Shown here in pieces: positions 1 to 6,836 of a stretch of DNA of 36,591 nucleotides. The stretch lies in NCBI GenBank assembly GCA_046086225.1, contig JBJSXF010000186.1, positions 1-36,591 on the forward strand. Direction: 5' to 3'. The stretch comes from JBJSXF01 sp046086225 (lineage in GTDB: Bacteria; Actinomycetota; Acidimicrobiia; IMCC26256; PALSA-610). How positions within the stretch are numbered: the stretch's first letter is position 1; each line of letters starts with the position of its first letter. The notes beneath the pieces are model-generated. The model was not told the origin of the DNA and searched no databases. It saw only the letters and a list, made by a program, of their open reading frames with translations. The position numbers and the translations under genes were made by a program.

Positions 1-729
1 GAGATAGAACGGTAAGCGGTCACGACCATCATCGACGGCGGCGGACCGGTGAAAAAGGGAATCGACGAGGAAGCCCGGCGCCGCTTCGGCGCTCGTCTCG
101 CGACCCGGTACTCGTGCACCGAGGCGGGCATCGGGCTCGGCACCGCATTCGACGACCCCGACGAGGACGCGATCGTGAGCGTCGGCCGCCCCCTCCCCGG
201 CGTCGACCTCGCGGTGCGCGACCCGGCCGCACCCGACGGGCCCGACGTCGCGGTCGGCGAGATCGGCGAGGTGTGCCTGCGTTCGCCGGCGATCATGTCG
301 GGCTACTGGCGCGACCCCGAGCAGACGCGGGCCGCGTTCACCGCCGACGGCTTCGTGCGCACCGGCGATCTGGGCGCGATCGACGACCGGGGTCGACTCC
401 GGCTCGTCGGCCGGGGCAAGGAGATGTACGTGCGGGGCGGCTACAACGTGCACCCGGTCGAGGTCGAGCAGGTGCTCTCGACCCACCCCGGCGTCGCCGC
501 CGTGGCGATCGTGCCCCGCCCCGACCCGGTCATGGGCGAGGTCGGCGTCGCCGTGATCGTGGCCCGGCCGGGCGCGCCCGTCCCCGACCTCACCGACCTC
601 CGCCGCCATGCCGCCGACCGGCTCGCGGCCTACAAGCTCCCCGAGGACCTCAGGATCGTCGCCGCCCTGCCGCTCACCGCCGGCGACAAGGTCGACCGCC
701 GGGCGCTTGCGACCGAAGTCGCGGGCTGA
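1..729 (+). CDS. Acyl-CoA synthetase (AMP-forming), C-terminal part
   Basis: ANL-superfamily ligase that would adenylate a carboxylic acid with ATP and pass it to CoA. Only the C-terminal half is in the window. Counting from the first in-window GTG (position 49), visible motifs are RYSCTEAG (A5 core), GEVCLRSPAIMSGYW, RTGDLG (A7), GRGKEMYVRGGYNVHP (A8 hinge) and LTAGDKVDRRAL near the end, where the Lys before VDRR is the expected A10 catalytic lysine. Family-like residues (TTIIDGGGPVKKG) continue upstream of that GTG, so it is not a natural start. A TAA at 13-15 interrupts the same frame, suggesting a truncated or broken copy, or an error at the contig edge. The acyl-CoA dehydrogenase follows after 24 nt. 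Family is certain; substrate unknown. Confidence 0.82.
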
Positions 730-738
730 GCCCGCGGT

Positions 739-744
739 TACGAT
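739..744 (+). promoter_or_regulatory. -10 box TACGAT before acyl-CoA dehydrogenase
   Basis: TANNNT hexamer ending 9 nt before the ATG at 754, with no Shine-Dalgarno sequence between. It matches the window-wide pattern of leaderless starts. No clear -35 seen. Confidence 0.45.
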
Positions 745-753
745 CCCGGCCGC

Positions 754-1884
754 ATGGAACTCGAGCTCACCCCCGAGCAGGAGGAGCTGCGCGAGGCGAT
801 CCGCAGCGTCCTCGTGAAGGAGAGCCCGGTCGCGCTCGCCCGAGCGGTCGCCGAGGACGGCATCCGTCCCGCTGCGCTCTGGTCGACCATGACCGACCTC
901 GGGTGGCCTGCGCTCACGGTGCCCGAAGCCGACGGCGGCATCGGGCTCGGACCGGTGGAGGCCGGCATCCTCGCCGAGGAGCTCGGCCGGGCCCTCACGC
1001 CCGGACCGCTCCTCCCCACGGTCACCCAGTACGTGCCCGCCGTACGCTCCTGCGCCACGCCCGAGCAACGAGCCGAACGGCTCGGTCCGGTCGCGGCGGG
1101 CGCCGTCTCCGGTTCGCTTGCGGTGCACGAGGAAGCGGGCTTCGACCCGGCTCTGACGACGGCGACGGTCCGGATCGACGGCGACCGGGCCGTGCTCACC
1201 GGCGAGAAGCGCTTCGTGATGGAAGGCGACGCCGTCGACGAGATCGTGGTCGTCGCCCGGACGCCCGGCACCAGTGGCGACGACGGCGTCCGGGCCGTCG
1301 TGGTGCCCGCCACCGCAGTGCGAGCCCGCGCAGTGCGCTCGTTCGACCCGACCCGCCGCTTCGCCCACCTCGATCTCGAGGGGGTGTCGGTACCCGCCGA
1401 CCGGGTGCTCGGAGCGGCGGACGGCCCCTCGGCGGCCGCGGCGCTCCGCGCCGCACTCGATGAAGCCACCGTGGGACTCGCGCTCGAGATGGTCGGCACT
1501 GCCCAGACGATCTTCGATCGCACCCACGAATACGCCCTCCAGCGCGAGCAGTTCGGCGTTCCGATCGGCTCGTTCCAGGCGATCAAGCACAAGTTCGCCG
1601 ACATGATGATCGCGGTCGAGCGGGCTCGGGCCACCGGCTACTTCGCCGCCCTCACGATCGCCGAGGACGACCCGCGCCGGGCCTCGGCCTCATCGGTCGC
1701 CAAGGCGGCCGCCGGTGACTGCCAGCGCCTCCTCGGCAAGGAGGGCATCCAGATCCACGGGGGCATCGGCTACACGTGGGAGCACGACATGCACCTGCTC
1801 GTGAAGCGGATGAAGGCGGGCGAAGCGCTCTTCGGATCCGGGGCCTGGCACCGGGCGCGGATCGCCGATCTGCTCGGCGTCTGA
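754..1884 (+). CDS. Acyl-CoA dehydrogenase
   Basis: FAD-dependent acyl-CoA dehydrogenase, 376 aa, the usual length, which would introduce an alpha-beta double bond into an acyl-CoA. The N-terminus (MELELTPEQEELREAIRSVL) is the typical alpha-helical domain start. The C-terminal domain carries YALQREQFGVPIGSFQAIKH, then QIHGGIGYTWEHDMHLLVKR, the classical signature of the FAD/tetramer-contact region. It resembles the subunits of heteromeric steroid-type FadE enzymes, which often need a partner; the nearest candidates are the dehydrogenases at 16925-18951 and 33398-34624. It lies 24 nt after the CoA ligase fragment, so activation followed by oxidation is likely. The ATG at 754 is supported by the TACGAT box 9 nt upstream. 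Substrate cannot be told from sequence. Confidence 0.93.
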   Translation: MELELTPEQEELREAIRSVLVKESPVALARAVAEDGIRPAALWSTMTDLGWPALTVPEADGGIGLGPVEAGILAEELGRALTPGPLLPTVTQYVPAVRSCATPEQRAERLGPVAAGAVSGSLAVHEEAGFDPALTTATVRIDGDRAVLTGEKRFVMEGDAVDEIVVVARTPGTSGDDGVRAVVVPATAVRARAVRSFDPTRRFAHLDLEGVSVPADRVLGAADGPSAAAALRAALDEATVGLALEMVGTAQTIFDRTHEYALQREQFGVPIGSFQAIKHKFADMMIAVERARATGYFAALTIAEDDPRRASASSVAKAAAGDCQRLLGKEGIQIHGGIGYTWEHDMHLLVKRMKAGEALFGSGAWHRARIADLLGV

Positions 1885-1926
1885 CCCGCCGCCCACTGCC
1901 CGACGGCTGCTCCCGATGCGCTCCGG

Positions 1927-2667
1927 TCAGGTGGCGAGCAGGATCTCGGCGAGCACGTAGAAGAGCACGATGAGCCCGAAGCCGGTGATCATCGCGTTCT
2001 TGTGGGTCTCGTAGATCACGTTGAGGCCGGTGTTGCCGCGTCCGCTGATCATCCCGAGCGCGTTGAGCTCGAGCACCACGAGGATGACGATCCCGATGAT
2101 CAGGTAGGTCATCGCCTTGCCCGACGAGACCACGGTGAAATTCCCGCCCACGAAGAAGTGCCCCGCGCCGACCATCGAGACGAGGAGCGGCAGCGAGAAG
2201 ATCATGTTCTGCCGGGAGGCCATCGCGCCCCGGCGGGCAGCCGCAGCCGCATTCGGGTCGGCCTCGCCGCCGGCGAGCAGGTTGCGGGCGTTGGCGATCG
2301 CGATCTGCTGGGCCGGCCAGATCACGAGCCACACGTTGGCGAACATGACGAGCCCGAACAGGATTCCGATCATCAGGACCGGACCGACCGCCGACCGCAT
2401 CCAGTAGTCACCGTCCTGGTACGTGTCACCGATGCCGAGGATGAGGATCCCGAAGGCCACGGTGGCCGCCGCCGCCCAGCGGAACCACCAGAGCGCCCGC
2501 CAGGTGATCTTGTCCATCGCCGCGTTGCGGGCGGCGGGCTCCATCTCGGCGAACGCAGGCACCTGCACGAAGTTGAAGAACCAGAGCAGGCCCATCCACA
2601 TCACACCGACGATCACGTGGCCGATCTTGAACGCACCGGTGAGCCCGGCTTCGGTGAACAACTGCAT
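1927..2667 (-). CDS. DUF989 / urate-oxidase N-terminal-type membrane protein
   Basis: 246-aa polytopic membrane protein with about six hydrophobic segments (near residues 12-38, 58-80, 93-118, 155-172, 185-206, 225-245). The stretch HVIVGVMWMGLLWFFNFVQV, with SRQNMIFSLPLL later, closely recalls the membrane domain (DUF989) of PuuD, the membrane-bound urate hydroxylase of purine catabolism. Histidines 17, 170 and 222 could bind heme or quinone. The C-terminal cytochrome c domain of full-length PuuD is absent, and no other purine-degradation gene is nearby, so urate oxidation is not established. The start is set by an AGGGGG ribosome-binding site upstream of the ATG at 2667. The frame stays open far upstream, but that part is Arg/Pro-rich and overlaps the next gene in another frame. 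Confidence 0.82.
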   Translation of the reverse strand: MQLFTEAGLTGAFKIGHVIVGVMWMGLLWFFNFVQVPAFAEMEPAARNAAMDKITWRALWWFRWAAAATVAFGILILGIGDTYQDGDYWMRSAVGPVLMIGILFGLVMFANVWLVIWPAQQIAIANARNLLAGGEADPNAAAAARRGAMASRQNMIFSLPLLVSMVGAGHFFVGGNFTVVSSGKAMTYLIIGIVILVVLELNALGMISGRGNTGLNVIYETHKNAMITGFGLIVLFYVLAEILLAT

Positions 2668-2762
2668 GCGAAGAACCCCCTGTTGATACAGGCGGAACGT
2701 ACCAAACCCCAGCCCCGAGCCGACGGATACGCGCCGGATCGGGGTCGCCGCGATGGTCGGCC

Positions 2763-3347
2763 TCAGGCACCGGCCCGACGCGTCCACCAGGAGAACAGCC
2801 GCCCGAGGTCGCCGTCGGCGGCGTCGGCCCGGGCGACGAGTCCCCTCCGGTCGCTCCACCACAGCTCGGCTCGTCCGCCCTCGGTCCGGCACCGGTAGCG
2901 GCCGACCGCCCGTTCGGGATCCTCCGGTCGGGACCACGACCGCTCCTCGGGACGGCCGGCCGCGCAAGCCGCCGGACCGGCACCGGGCCGGGCCGTCGGG
3001 GCGACGAGTCGACCGTAGAGAACGTCGACCTCGTCCGGGCGGGCGGACCGGGCGACCACCGCCACGCCCGCCACCCGGCACCGCCACCAGCCCGACCACT
3101 CCGGCTCCGGGCGGCACGGGGCGCCGAGATCGGGCATCCCTACCGGGCGGGGAGCAGGCCGGCCGACCCCCGGCTCGGAGTCGGCTCGGCTCGGGGCAGC
3201 CGCGACCGGCGTCTGCGCCGGCGGCCCGGTCCGGGCGAGGCCTAGCACACCGAGCACCAGGCCGGCGAGCAGTACCCCGATTCCCACCGACCGGGGCCGC
3301 CAACGCAGCCGGTCACGCCACCGGACCCGGTCACGCCATGCGAGCAT
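2763..3347 (-). CDS. Small membrane-anchored hypothetical protein
   Basis: 194-aa protein I do not recognise. The N-terminus is rich in Arg and Trp (WRDRVRWRDRLRWRPR), followed by a single hydrophobic segment (GIGVLLAGLVLGVLGLA, about residues 22-38), then a Pro/Ala linker and a soluble domain with several Cys and many Trp, ending FSWWTRR. Positive residues before the helix and cysteines after it suggest an N-in, C-out anchor with an extracytoplasmic domain. The ATG at 3347 has a very good ribosome-binding site (GAAGGTGG) 4 nt upstream. It is the first gene of a minus-strand pair with the DUF989 protein (95 nt apart) and diverges from the LysM gene. Function unknown. Confidence 0.68.
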   Translation of the reverse strand: MLAWRDRVRWRDRLRWRPRSVGIGVLLAGLVLGVLGLARTGPPAQTPVAAAPSRADSEPGVGRPAPRPVGMPDLGAPCRPEPEWSGWWRCRVAGVAVVARSARPDEVDVLYGRLVAPTARPGAGPAACAAGRPEERSWSRPEDPERAVGRYRCRTEGGRAELWWSDRRGLVARADAADGDLGRLFSWWTRRAGA

Positions 3348-3364
3348 GATCCACCTTCTTTCTC

Positions 3365-3394
3365 ATTATGACCCAAGTTCTCACATCTTGACAC
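3365..3394 (-). promoter_or_regulatory. Promoter for the anchored hypothetical protein
   Basis: On the minus strand, GTGTCA (3394-3389) and CATAAT (3370-3365) are 18 nt apart and lie just upstream of the ribosome-binding site of the gene starting at 3347. The -35 overlaps the -35 of the opposing promoter. The block is conspicuously AT-rich for this window. Confidence 0.5.
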
Positions 3395-3417
3395 ATTTCA
3401 TGACTGATCTCTATGGT
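3388..3417 (+). promoter_or_regulatory. Consensus-like promoter for the LysM gene
   Basis: TTGACA (3388-3393), 18-nt spacer, TATGGT (3412-3417), then 6 nt to the ATG at 3424. Transcription would begin at or next to the start codon, giving a leaderless mRNA. It is the only site in the window with a perfect TTGACA paired to a -10. Confidence 0.62.
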
Positions 3418-3423
3418 GCGGCC

Positions 3424-4218
3424 ATGTCGAGTTCACGGATCCGCCTCGCCCTCGGCACCGCCGGCGCCGCTGTCATCGCCGTCGTCCTGGTGCTGCTCCC
3501 ACCCCGGCTCGGCCCGCTACCCGGCTCCGCCCCCGAAGACCTCGTGCTGCTCCTGGCCCGCATCTCCGGGTTCGTCGGCGCCCTCCGCATCGTCGTCACC
3601 GGAGCGGCCTGCTTCGCGGTCGCGGGCCGGGGTGCGCACTCGCGTCCGCTGCATGCGATCGCCGAGCGCGCCCCGCTCGGGTTCCGCCGCCTCGCCGGGC
3701 TCGCCGCATCGGGCGCCGCCGTGGTGAGCCTGTGGCCCGGGCCCACGGCGTCGGCGATCGTCGACGAACCGGTCGTCCGGGCCCCGACGGGCGCCCTGCC
3801 CGCAACCGCACCCGTGACCCTCCCCGCAACCACCGCCCCGGCGATCACGTCGGCGATCACTTCGGCGACCGCCCCGACGACGACCGTGGCCCCACCCGCA
3901 CCGCGCCCCGATCGGCCCCGGCCGCAGCCGGAGCCACCCCGCCGCCCCGCACCCACCCGGAACCCGGCACCGTCGGAATCGGCCGACCCGGCGCCGACCG
4001 AGCGCACCGTCCGCCCCGGCGAGCACCTGTGGGGCATCAGCGCGTCGGTGCTCGCCGAGCGGCTCGGGCGCAGTCCCACCGACGCCGAGATCGTGCCCCT
4101 CTGGCGAGCCGTCATCGCACGGAACGTCTCCCGCCTCCGTTCCGGCGACCCGTCCCTCGTCTTCCCCGGTGAGCGGATCATCGTTCCGCCCCCGCCCGCA
4201 CCGGGGACGCGCCGCTAG
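3424..4218 (+). CDS. LysM-domain membrane protein
   Basis: 264-aa envelope protein. Hydrophobic segments near residues 8-26, 40-68 and 90-104 precede a long Pro/Ala/Thr-rich linker (about 115-195) that would span the cell wall. The C-terminal domain (about 194-256) starts RTVRPGEHLWGISASVLAER and ends VFPGERIIVPPP, the pattern of LysM, a peptidoglycan-binding module. I infer a wall-associated anchor or envelope sensor; no catalytic domain is visible. The frame is open further upstream, but the ATG at 3424 is preferred because TTGACA/TATGGT places transcription initiation right there. It diverges from the anchored protein at 3347 and precedes the dehydratase operon by 45 nt. Confidence 0.8.
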   Translation: MSSSRIRLALGTAGAAVIAVVLVLLPPRLGPLPGSAPEDLVLLLARISGFVGALRIVVTGAACFAVAGRGAHSRPLHAIAERAPLGFRRLAGLAASGAAVVSLWPGPTASAIVDEPVVRAPTGALPATAPVTLPATTAPAITSAITSATAPTTTVAPPAPRPDRPRPQPEPPRRPAPTRNPAPSESADPAPTERTVRPGEHLWGISASVLAERLGRSPTDAEIVPLWRAVIARNVSRLRSGDPSLVFPGERIIVPPPPAPGTRR

Positions 4219-4221
4219 GTT
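4216..4221 (+). promoter_or_regulatory. Possible -10 box TAGGTT before dehydratase operon
   Basis: TANNNT hexamer overlapping the TAG stop of the LysM gene, 42 nt before the GTG at 4264. It would give a short leader containing the GGGGAGG ribosome-binding site. Weak on its own. Confidence 0.25.
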
Positions 4222-4263
4222 CTCCCCGCGGCGAGGCCGAGGGGCCGAACCGGGGAGGACACC

Positions 4264-4743
4264 GTGGCACTCACCGAACTCGAAGGCACCGACCTCGGCA
4301 CCCAGCGCGTCGTGATCGAGCGCGGCCCCGTACGGGTCTTCGCCCAGGCGCTGGGCGACGACGACCCCGTCTACACCGGTGAGGCCGCGCCGGTGCCGCC
4401 GACCTTCCCCTTCGTCATGCCCTACTGGGGCTCGATGGGCGTCGGTGGTGCCGCCGGGCTGCCGATGGAGAACCTGCGAGGCAAGGGCCGGGCGATTCTC
4501 CACGGCGAGCAGGAGTTCGAGTTCCACGACGGTCGCTGGCCGCACGTCGGCGACGTCCTCGTGGGTGTCGGTCGCGTGAGCTCGGTGTACGAGAAGGCGA
4601 AGTCCGACGGTGGCAAGCTCGAGTTCTACGTCACCGAGACCACCTGGTCGGACGAGGGCACCGGCGAGCCGGTCGTGACGACGCGCTTCACGCTCGCCAT
4701 CAACTGCAAGCCCGACGCCGCCGAGCCGAAGCCGCTCTCGTGA
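4264..4743 (+). CDS. FAS1-like / MaoC N-terminal dehydratase-domain protein
   Basis: 159-aa single hotdog-fold protein of the MaoC_dehydrat_N (FAS1-like, HadA/HadC-type) family, which hydrates enoyl-CoA or dehydrates hydroxyacyl thioesters, often as half of a two-hotdog unit. It shows VRVFAQALGDDDPVY then VPPTFPFVM, where an active R-hydratase would have GDxNPxH. Here Asn is Asp and His is Tyr, so this is probably the substrate-binding rather than the catalytic half. No catalytic partner is adjacent; the next gene is SnoaL-like. The GTG at 4264 has a GGGGAGG site 5 nt upstream. Its stop overlaps the next start by 4 bases (GTGA), indicating coupled translation. Confidence 0.83.
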   Translation: MALTELEGTDLGTQRVVIERGPVRVFAQALGDDDPVYTGEAAPVPPTFPFVMPYWGSMGVGGAAGLPMENLRGKGRAILHGEQEFEFHDGRWPHVGDVLVGVGRVSSVYEKAKSDGGKLEFYVTETTWSDEGTGEPVVTTRFTLAINCKPDAAEPKPLS

Positions 4744-5195
4744 CTCCCGAGGAGTGCTGCGACCGGGCCGAGATCCACGACGTCGTCATCCGCTACGGCT
4801 GGGCGATCGACACCAAGGACTGGGAACTCCTCGACACCTGCTTCACCCCCGACGCCCACCTCGACTACTCGTCGAACCCGGGTGGCAAGGCCGGTGCGTA
4901 CCCGGAGATCCGGGCCTGGCTCGCCGAGGCGCTCGCTGCGTTCCCCGTCACCCAGCACCTGATGTCCAACATCGACGTGCGGCTCGACGGCGACACGGCC
5001 ACGGTGCGCACGATGGTCGCCAACCCCCAGGGGGCAGCCACCCGTAAGGGACCGCCGCACTTCTTCTTCATCGGCGCCCGCTACGACGACCGCTTCGTGC
5101 GCACCGCAGCCGGCTGGCGGATCGCCGAACGGGTCGAGACCCTGCTGTGGTTCCAGGGCACCCTGCCCGACGAGCTCATCACCCCCGGGTCCTGA
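4740..5195 (+). CDS. SnoaL-like (NTF2-fold) protein
   Basis: 151-aa protein of the SnoaL_4/NTF2-like superfamily: small cone-shaped alpha+beta barrels that act as isomerases, hydratases, dehydratases or binding proteins on hydrophobic, often polycyclic, substrates. The N-terminus (RAEIHDVVIRYGWAIDTKDW, then LLDTCFTPDAHLDY) is characteristic of the family, and the C-terminal strand WRIAERVETLLWF closes the barrel. The start GTG overlaps the dehydratase stop. The DUF2889 gene follows 10 nt later, so the three probably form one transcript. A ketosteroid-isomerase-like or dehydratase role on a ring substrate is possible but not demonstrated. Confidence 0.85.
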   Translation: MTPEECCDRAEIHDVVIRYGWAIDTKDWELLDTCFTPDAHLDYSSNPGGKAGAYPEIRAWLAEALAAFPVTQHLMSNIDVRLDGDTATVRTMVANPQGAATRKGPPHFFFIGARYDDRFVRTAAGWRIAERVETLLWFQGTLPDELITPGS

Positions 5196-5205
5196 CCCCG
5201 CCGTC

Positions 5206-5964
5206 GTGGTCGCGCCCGACTTCGACCTCGGCGCCGACGCGTACCGCCGCCGCATCCGGTTGGCGACCGCGCCCGACGGCACGGTGACGAGCATCCTCGA
5301 GGACGACTTCCACCACTTCGTCGTGACGCTCGCCCACGACGGCGAGCGGGTGACCGGGGTCGAGTGCCGGGCCGTGCGCTGGCCGTGGAGCACCTGCCCC
5401 GATGCGGCCGGGCCGCTGCGCCGACTCGAGGGGATGCCGCTCACCGACCGATTCACCGGGGCGGGCGCGTGGACCGACCCCAAGCAGTGCTGCACGCATC
5501 AGTTCGACGCCGCCGGCCACGCCATCACCCATGCCGCAACGGGGCGGGTGACGCGGGTCTACGACATCGAGCTGCCCCGTCGCGACCCCGACACCGGCGA
5601 GACCCGGGCCCGCCTCTGGGTGGACGGCGAGCCCGCACTCGAGTGGACCGTCACCTGGGCGGGCATCGTCGATCCCGCACCCGAACTCGCGGCGGCGCCG
5701 TGGAAGGGCGGGTTCATGCGCTGGGCCGACGCGCACCTGCCGCCCGACGCCGCCGAGCGGGCGATCGCCCTGCGCCGGGCGTGTGACATCGGCATGGGGC
5801 GGGGCATGGATCTCGACGGGATCCCCGAGGCCCGGCTCCTGCCGCCGTCGATGTCGGGGGTCTGCCACACGATGCAGCCGCTGGTCATCGGCAACGCGTC
5901 CCGCCACGTCGGATCGATCCGCGACTTCGCGACCCGACCCGACGACCTCGCACCCCCGGCCTGA
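5206..5964 (+). CDS. DUF2889 family protein
   Basis: 252-aa cytoplasmic protein matching the DUF2889 pattern: an N-terminal YRRRIRL segment, LEDDFHHFVVTLAHDGERV, then RAVRWPWSTCPDAAGPLRRL and a QCCTHQFDAAGHAITHA segment with paired Cys and His. The spaced Cys/His residues might bind a metal. The biochemical role of the family is unknown to me; here it sits with a hotdog dehydratase and a SnoaL-like protein, suggesting a part in acyl-CoA or aromatic acid breakdown. The GTG at 5206 follows the SnoaL stop by 10 nt. The gene runs convergent to the LLM gene at 5994. Confidence 0.78.
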   Translation: MVAPDFDLGADAYRRRIRLATAPDGTVTSILEDDFHHFVVTLAHDGERVTGVECRAVRWPWSTCPDAAGPLRRLEGMPLTDRFTGAGAWTDPKQCCTHQFDAAGHAITHAATGRVTRVYDIELPRRDPDTGETRARLWVDGEPALEWTVTWAGIVDPAPELAAAPWKGGFMRWADAHLPPDAAERAIALRRACDIGMGRGMDLDGIPEARLLPPSMSGVCHTMQPLVIGNASRHVGSIRDFATRPDDLAPPA

Positions 5965-5967
5965 CCC

Positions 5968-6019
5968 TCAGCCGAGCGAGGTCGTGTCGGCGATCAGCCG
6001 AGCGAGATCACGTCGGCGA
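5968..6019. repeat. Tandem 26-nt duplication of a gene 3' end
   Basis: Two adjacent 26-nt copies, 5968-5993 and 5994-6019, matching at 23 positions. The inner copy is the last codons and stop of the LLM oxidoreductase (minus strand); the outer copy repeats them just past the stop in the convergent gap. Confidence 0.8.
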
Positions 6020-6836
6020 AGCGCCGGAGGCCCTCGACCGCAGCGCGCGAACTCGTCCAGGGCGACACGATGAGGCGGGTCACGCCGAGATCGGCCCACC
6101 GCCGGACGTCGGCATCGCTCGCCACCGGTCCCCCGAGGATCACCTGGAAATCGTCACGGCTGCGACCCGCGGCGGTGAGCAGCGCGTCGAGCCGGGCGAT
6201 CTGTGGTGCGGCCGAATCGAACGTGTGTCCCATGCCGAGCCAGCCGTCGCCGAGCCGGGCCGACCGGCGCAGCGCAGCATCGGACTCGCCACCGATGAGC
6301 ACCGGCGGACCCCCCGCCTGCACCGGCTTGGGCTCGAACACGACCTCGTCGAAGGCGAAGAACTCACCGTGGTGCGTGATCGTCGGCTCGGTCCACAAGC
6401 GTCGGCACACGGCGATCGCCTCGTCGACCCGACGGCCGCGGCTCGCGAAGTCGAGCTGGGCCGCCTCCCACTCCTGGGCGAGCCACGACGCGCCGATACC
6501 GAACTCGAAGCGTCCTCCCGACAGCACATCGACGGTGAGCGCCCCACGCGCCGCCGTGAAGGGGTGACGCAGCCCGATGTTGTAGACGTGCGTACCGAGC
6601 CGCAGCCGCTCGGTGCACCCGGCGAGGTAGCCCAGATACGCGAAGGCGTCGAAGATCGGGAGGTCGGGTGGTACCGGCGGGATGTTCTCGCCCGGGTGGG
6701 GTGACGAGGTCATCGTCCGGGTGAACACGAGGTGCTCGGGCAGCCACACCGACTCGAAGCCGAGCCGCTCGGCCTCGAGCGTGGCGTCGAGGTGCGAGCG
6801 CACGTTGAGCGCGCCGAGCGCGATCCCGAACTTCAC
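5994..6836 (-). CDS. LLM-class F420-dependent oxidoreductase
   Basis: 280-aa luciferase-like monooxygenase family protein with a TIM barrel, probably using coenzyme F420 as hydride carrier in an actinobacterium. It opens KFGIALGALNVRSHLDATLE and has ERLGFESVWLPEHLVF, RLRLGTHVYNIGLRHP, LSGGRFEFGIGASWLAQEW, GRRVDEAIAVCRRLW and PPVLIGGESDAALRRSARLGDGW, all standard blocks of the Rv2161c-like subgroup. The GTG at 6836 overlaps the upstream SDR stop by 4 bases (GTGA), which fixes the start; an upstream in-frame ATG lies inside the SDR. Paired with the SDR it likely performs consecutive redox steps. Substrate unknown. Confidence 0.9.
   Translation of the reverse strand: MKFGIALGALNVRSHLDATLEAERLGFESVWLPEHLVFTRTMTSSPHPGENIPPVPPDLPIFDAFAYLGYLAGCTERLRLGTHVYNIGLRHPFTAARGALTVDVLSGGRFEFGIGASWLAQEWEAAQLDFASRGRRVDEAIAVCRRLWTEPTITHHGEFFAFDEVVFEPKPVQAGGPPVLIGGESDAALRRSARLGDGWLGMGHTFDSAAPQIARLDALLTAAGRSRDDFQVILGGPVASDADVRRWADLGVTRLIVSPWTSSRAAVEGLRRFADVISLG

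Noticed and set aside
738..1634. Minus-strand open frame antisense to the first acyl-CoA dehydrogenase
   Set aside because: Ser/Ala/Arg-rich shadow of a conserved gene; no ribosome-binding site or box.
1927..2667. Calling the DUF989 protein a urate oxidase
   Set aside because: The cytochrome domain and all other purine genes are missing. The symbol PuuD is also used for the unrelated gamma-glutamyl-GABA hydrolase, whose family does occur here (24617), so the shared name is a coincidence.
3346..3423. Earlier start codons for the LysM gene (3346, 3400)
   Set aside because: They would put the consensus TTGACA/TATGGT promoter inside the coding region, and the encoded residues are not a plausible signal segment.
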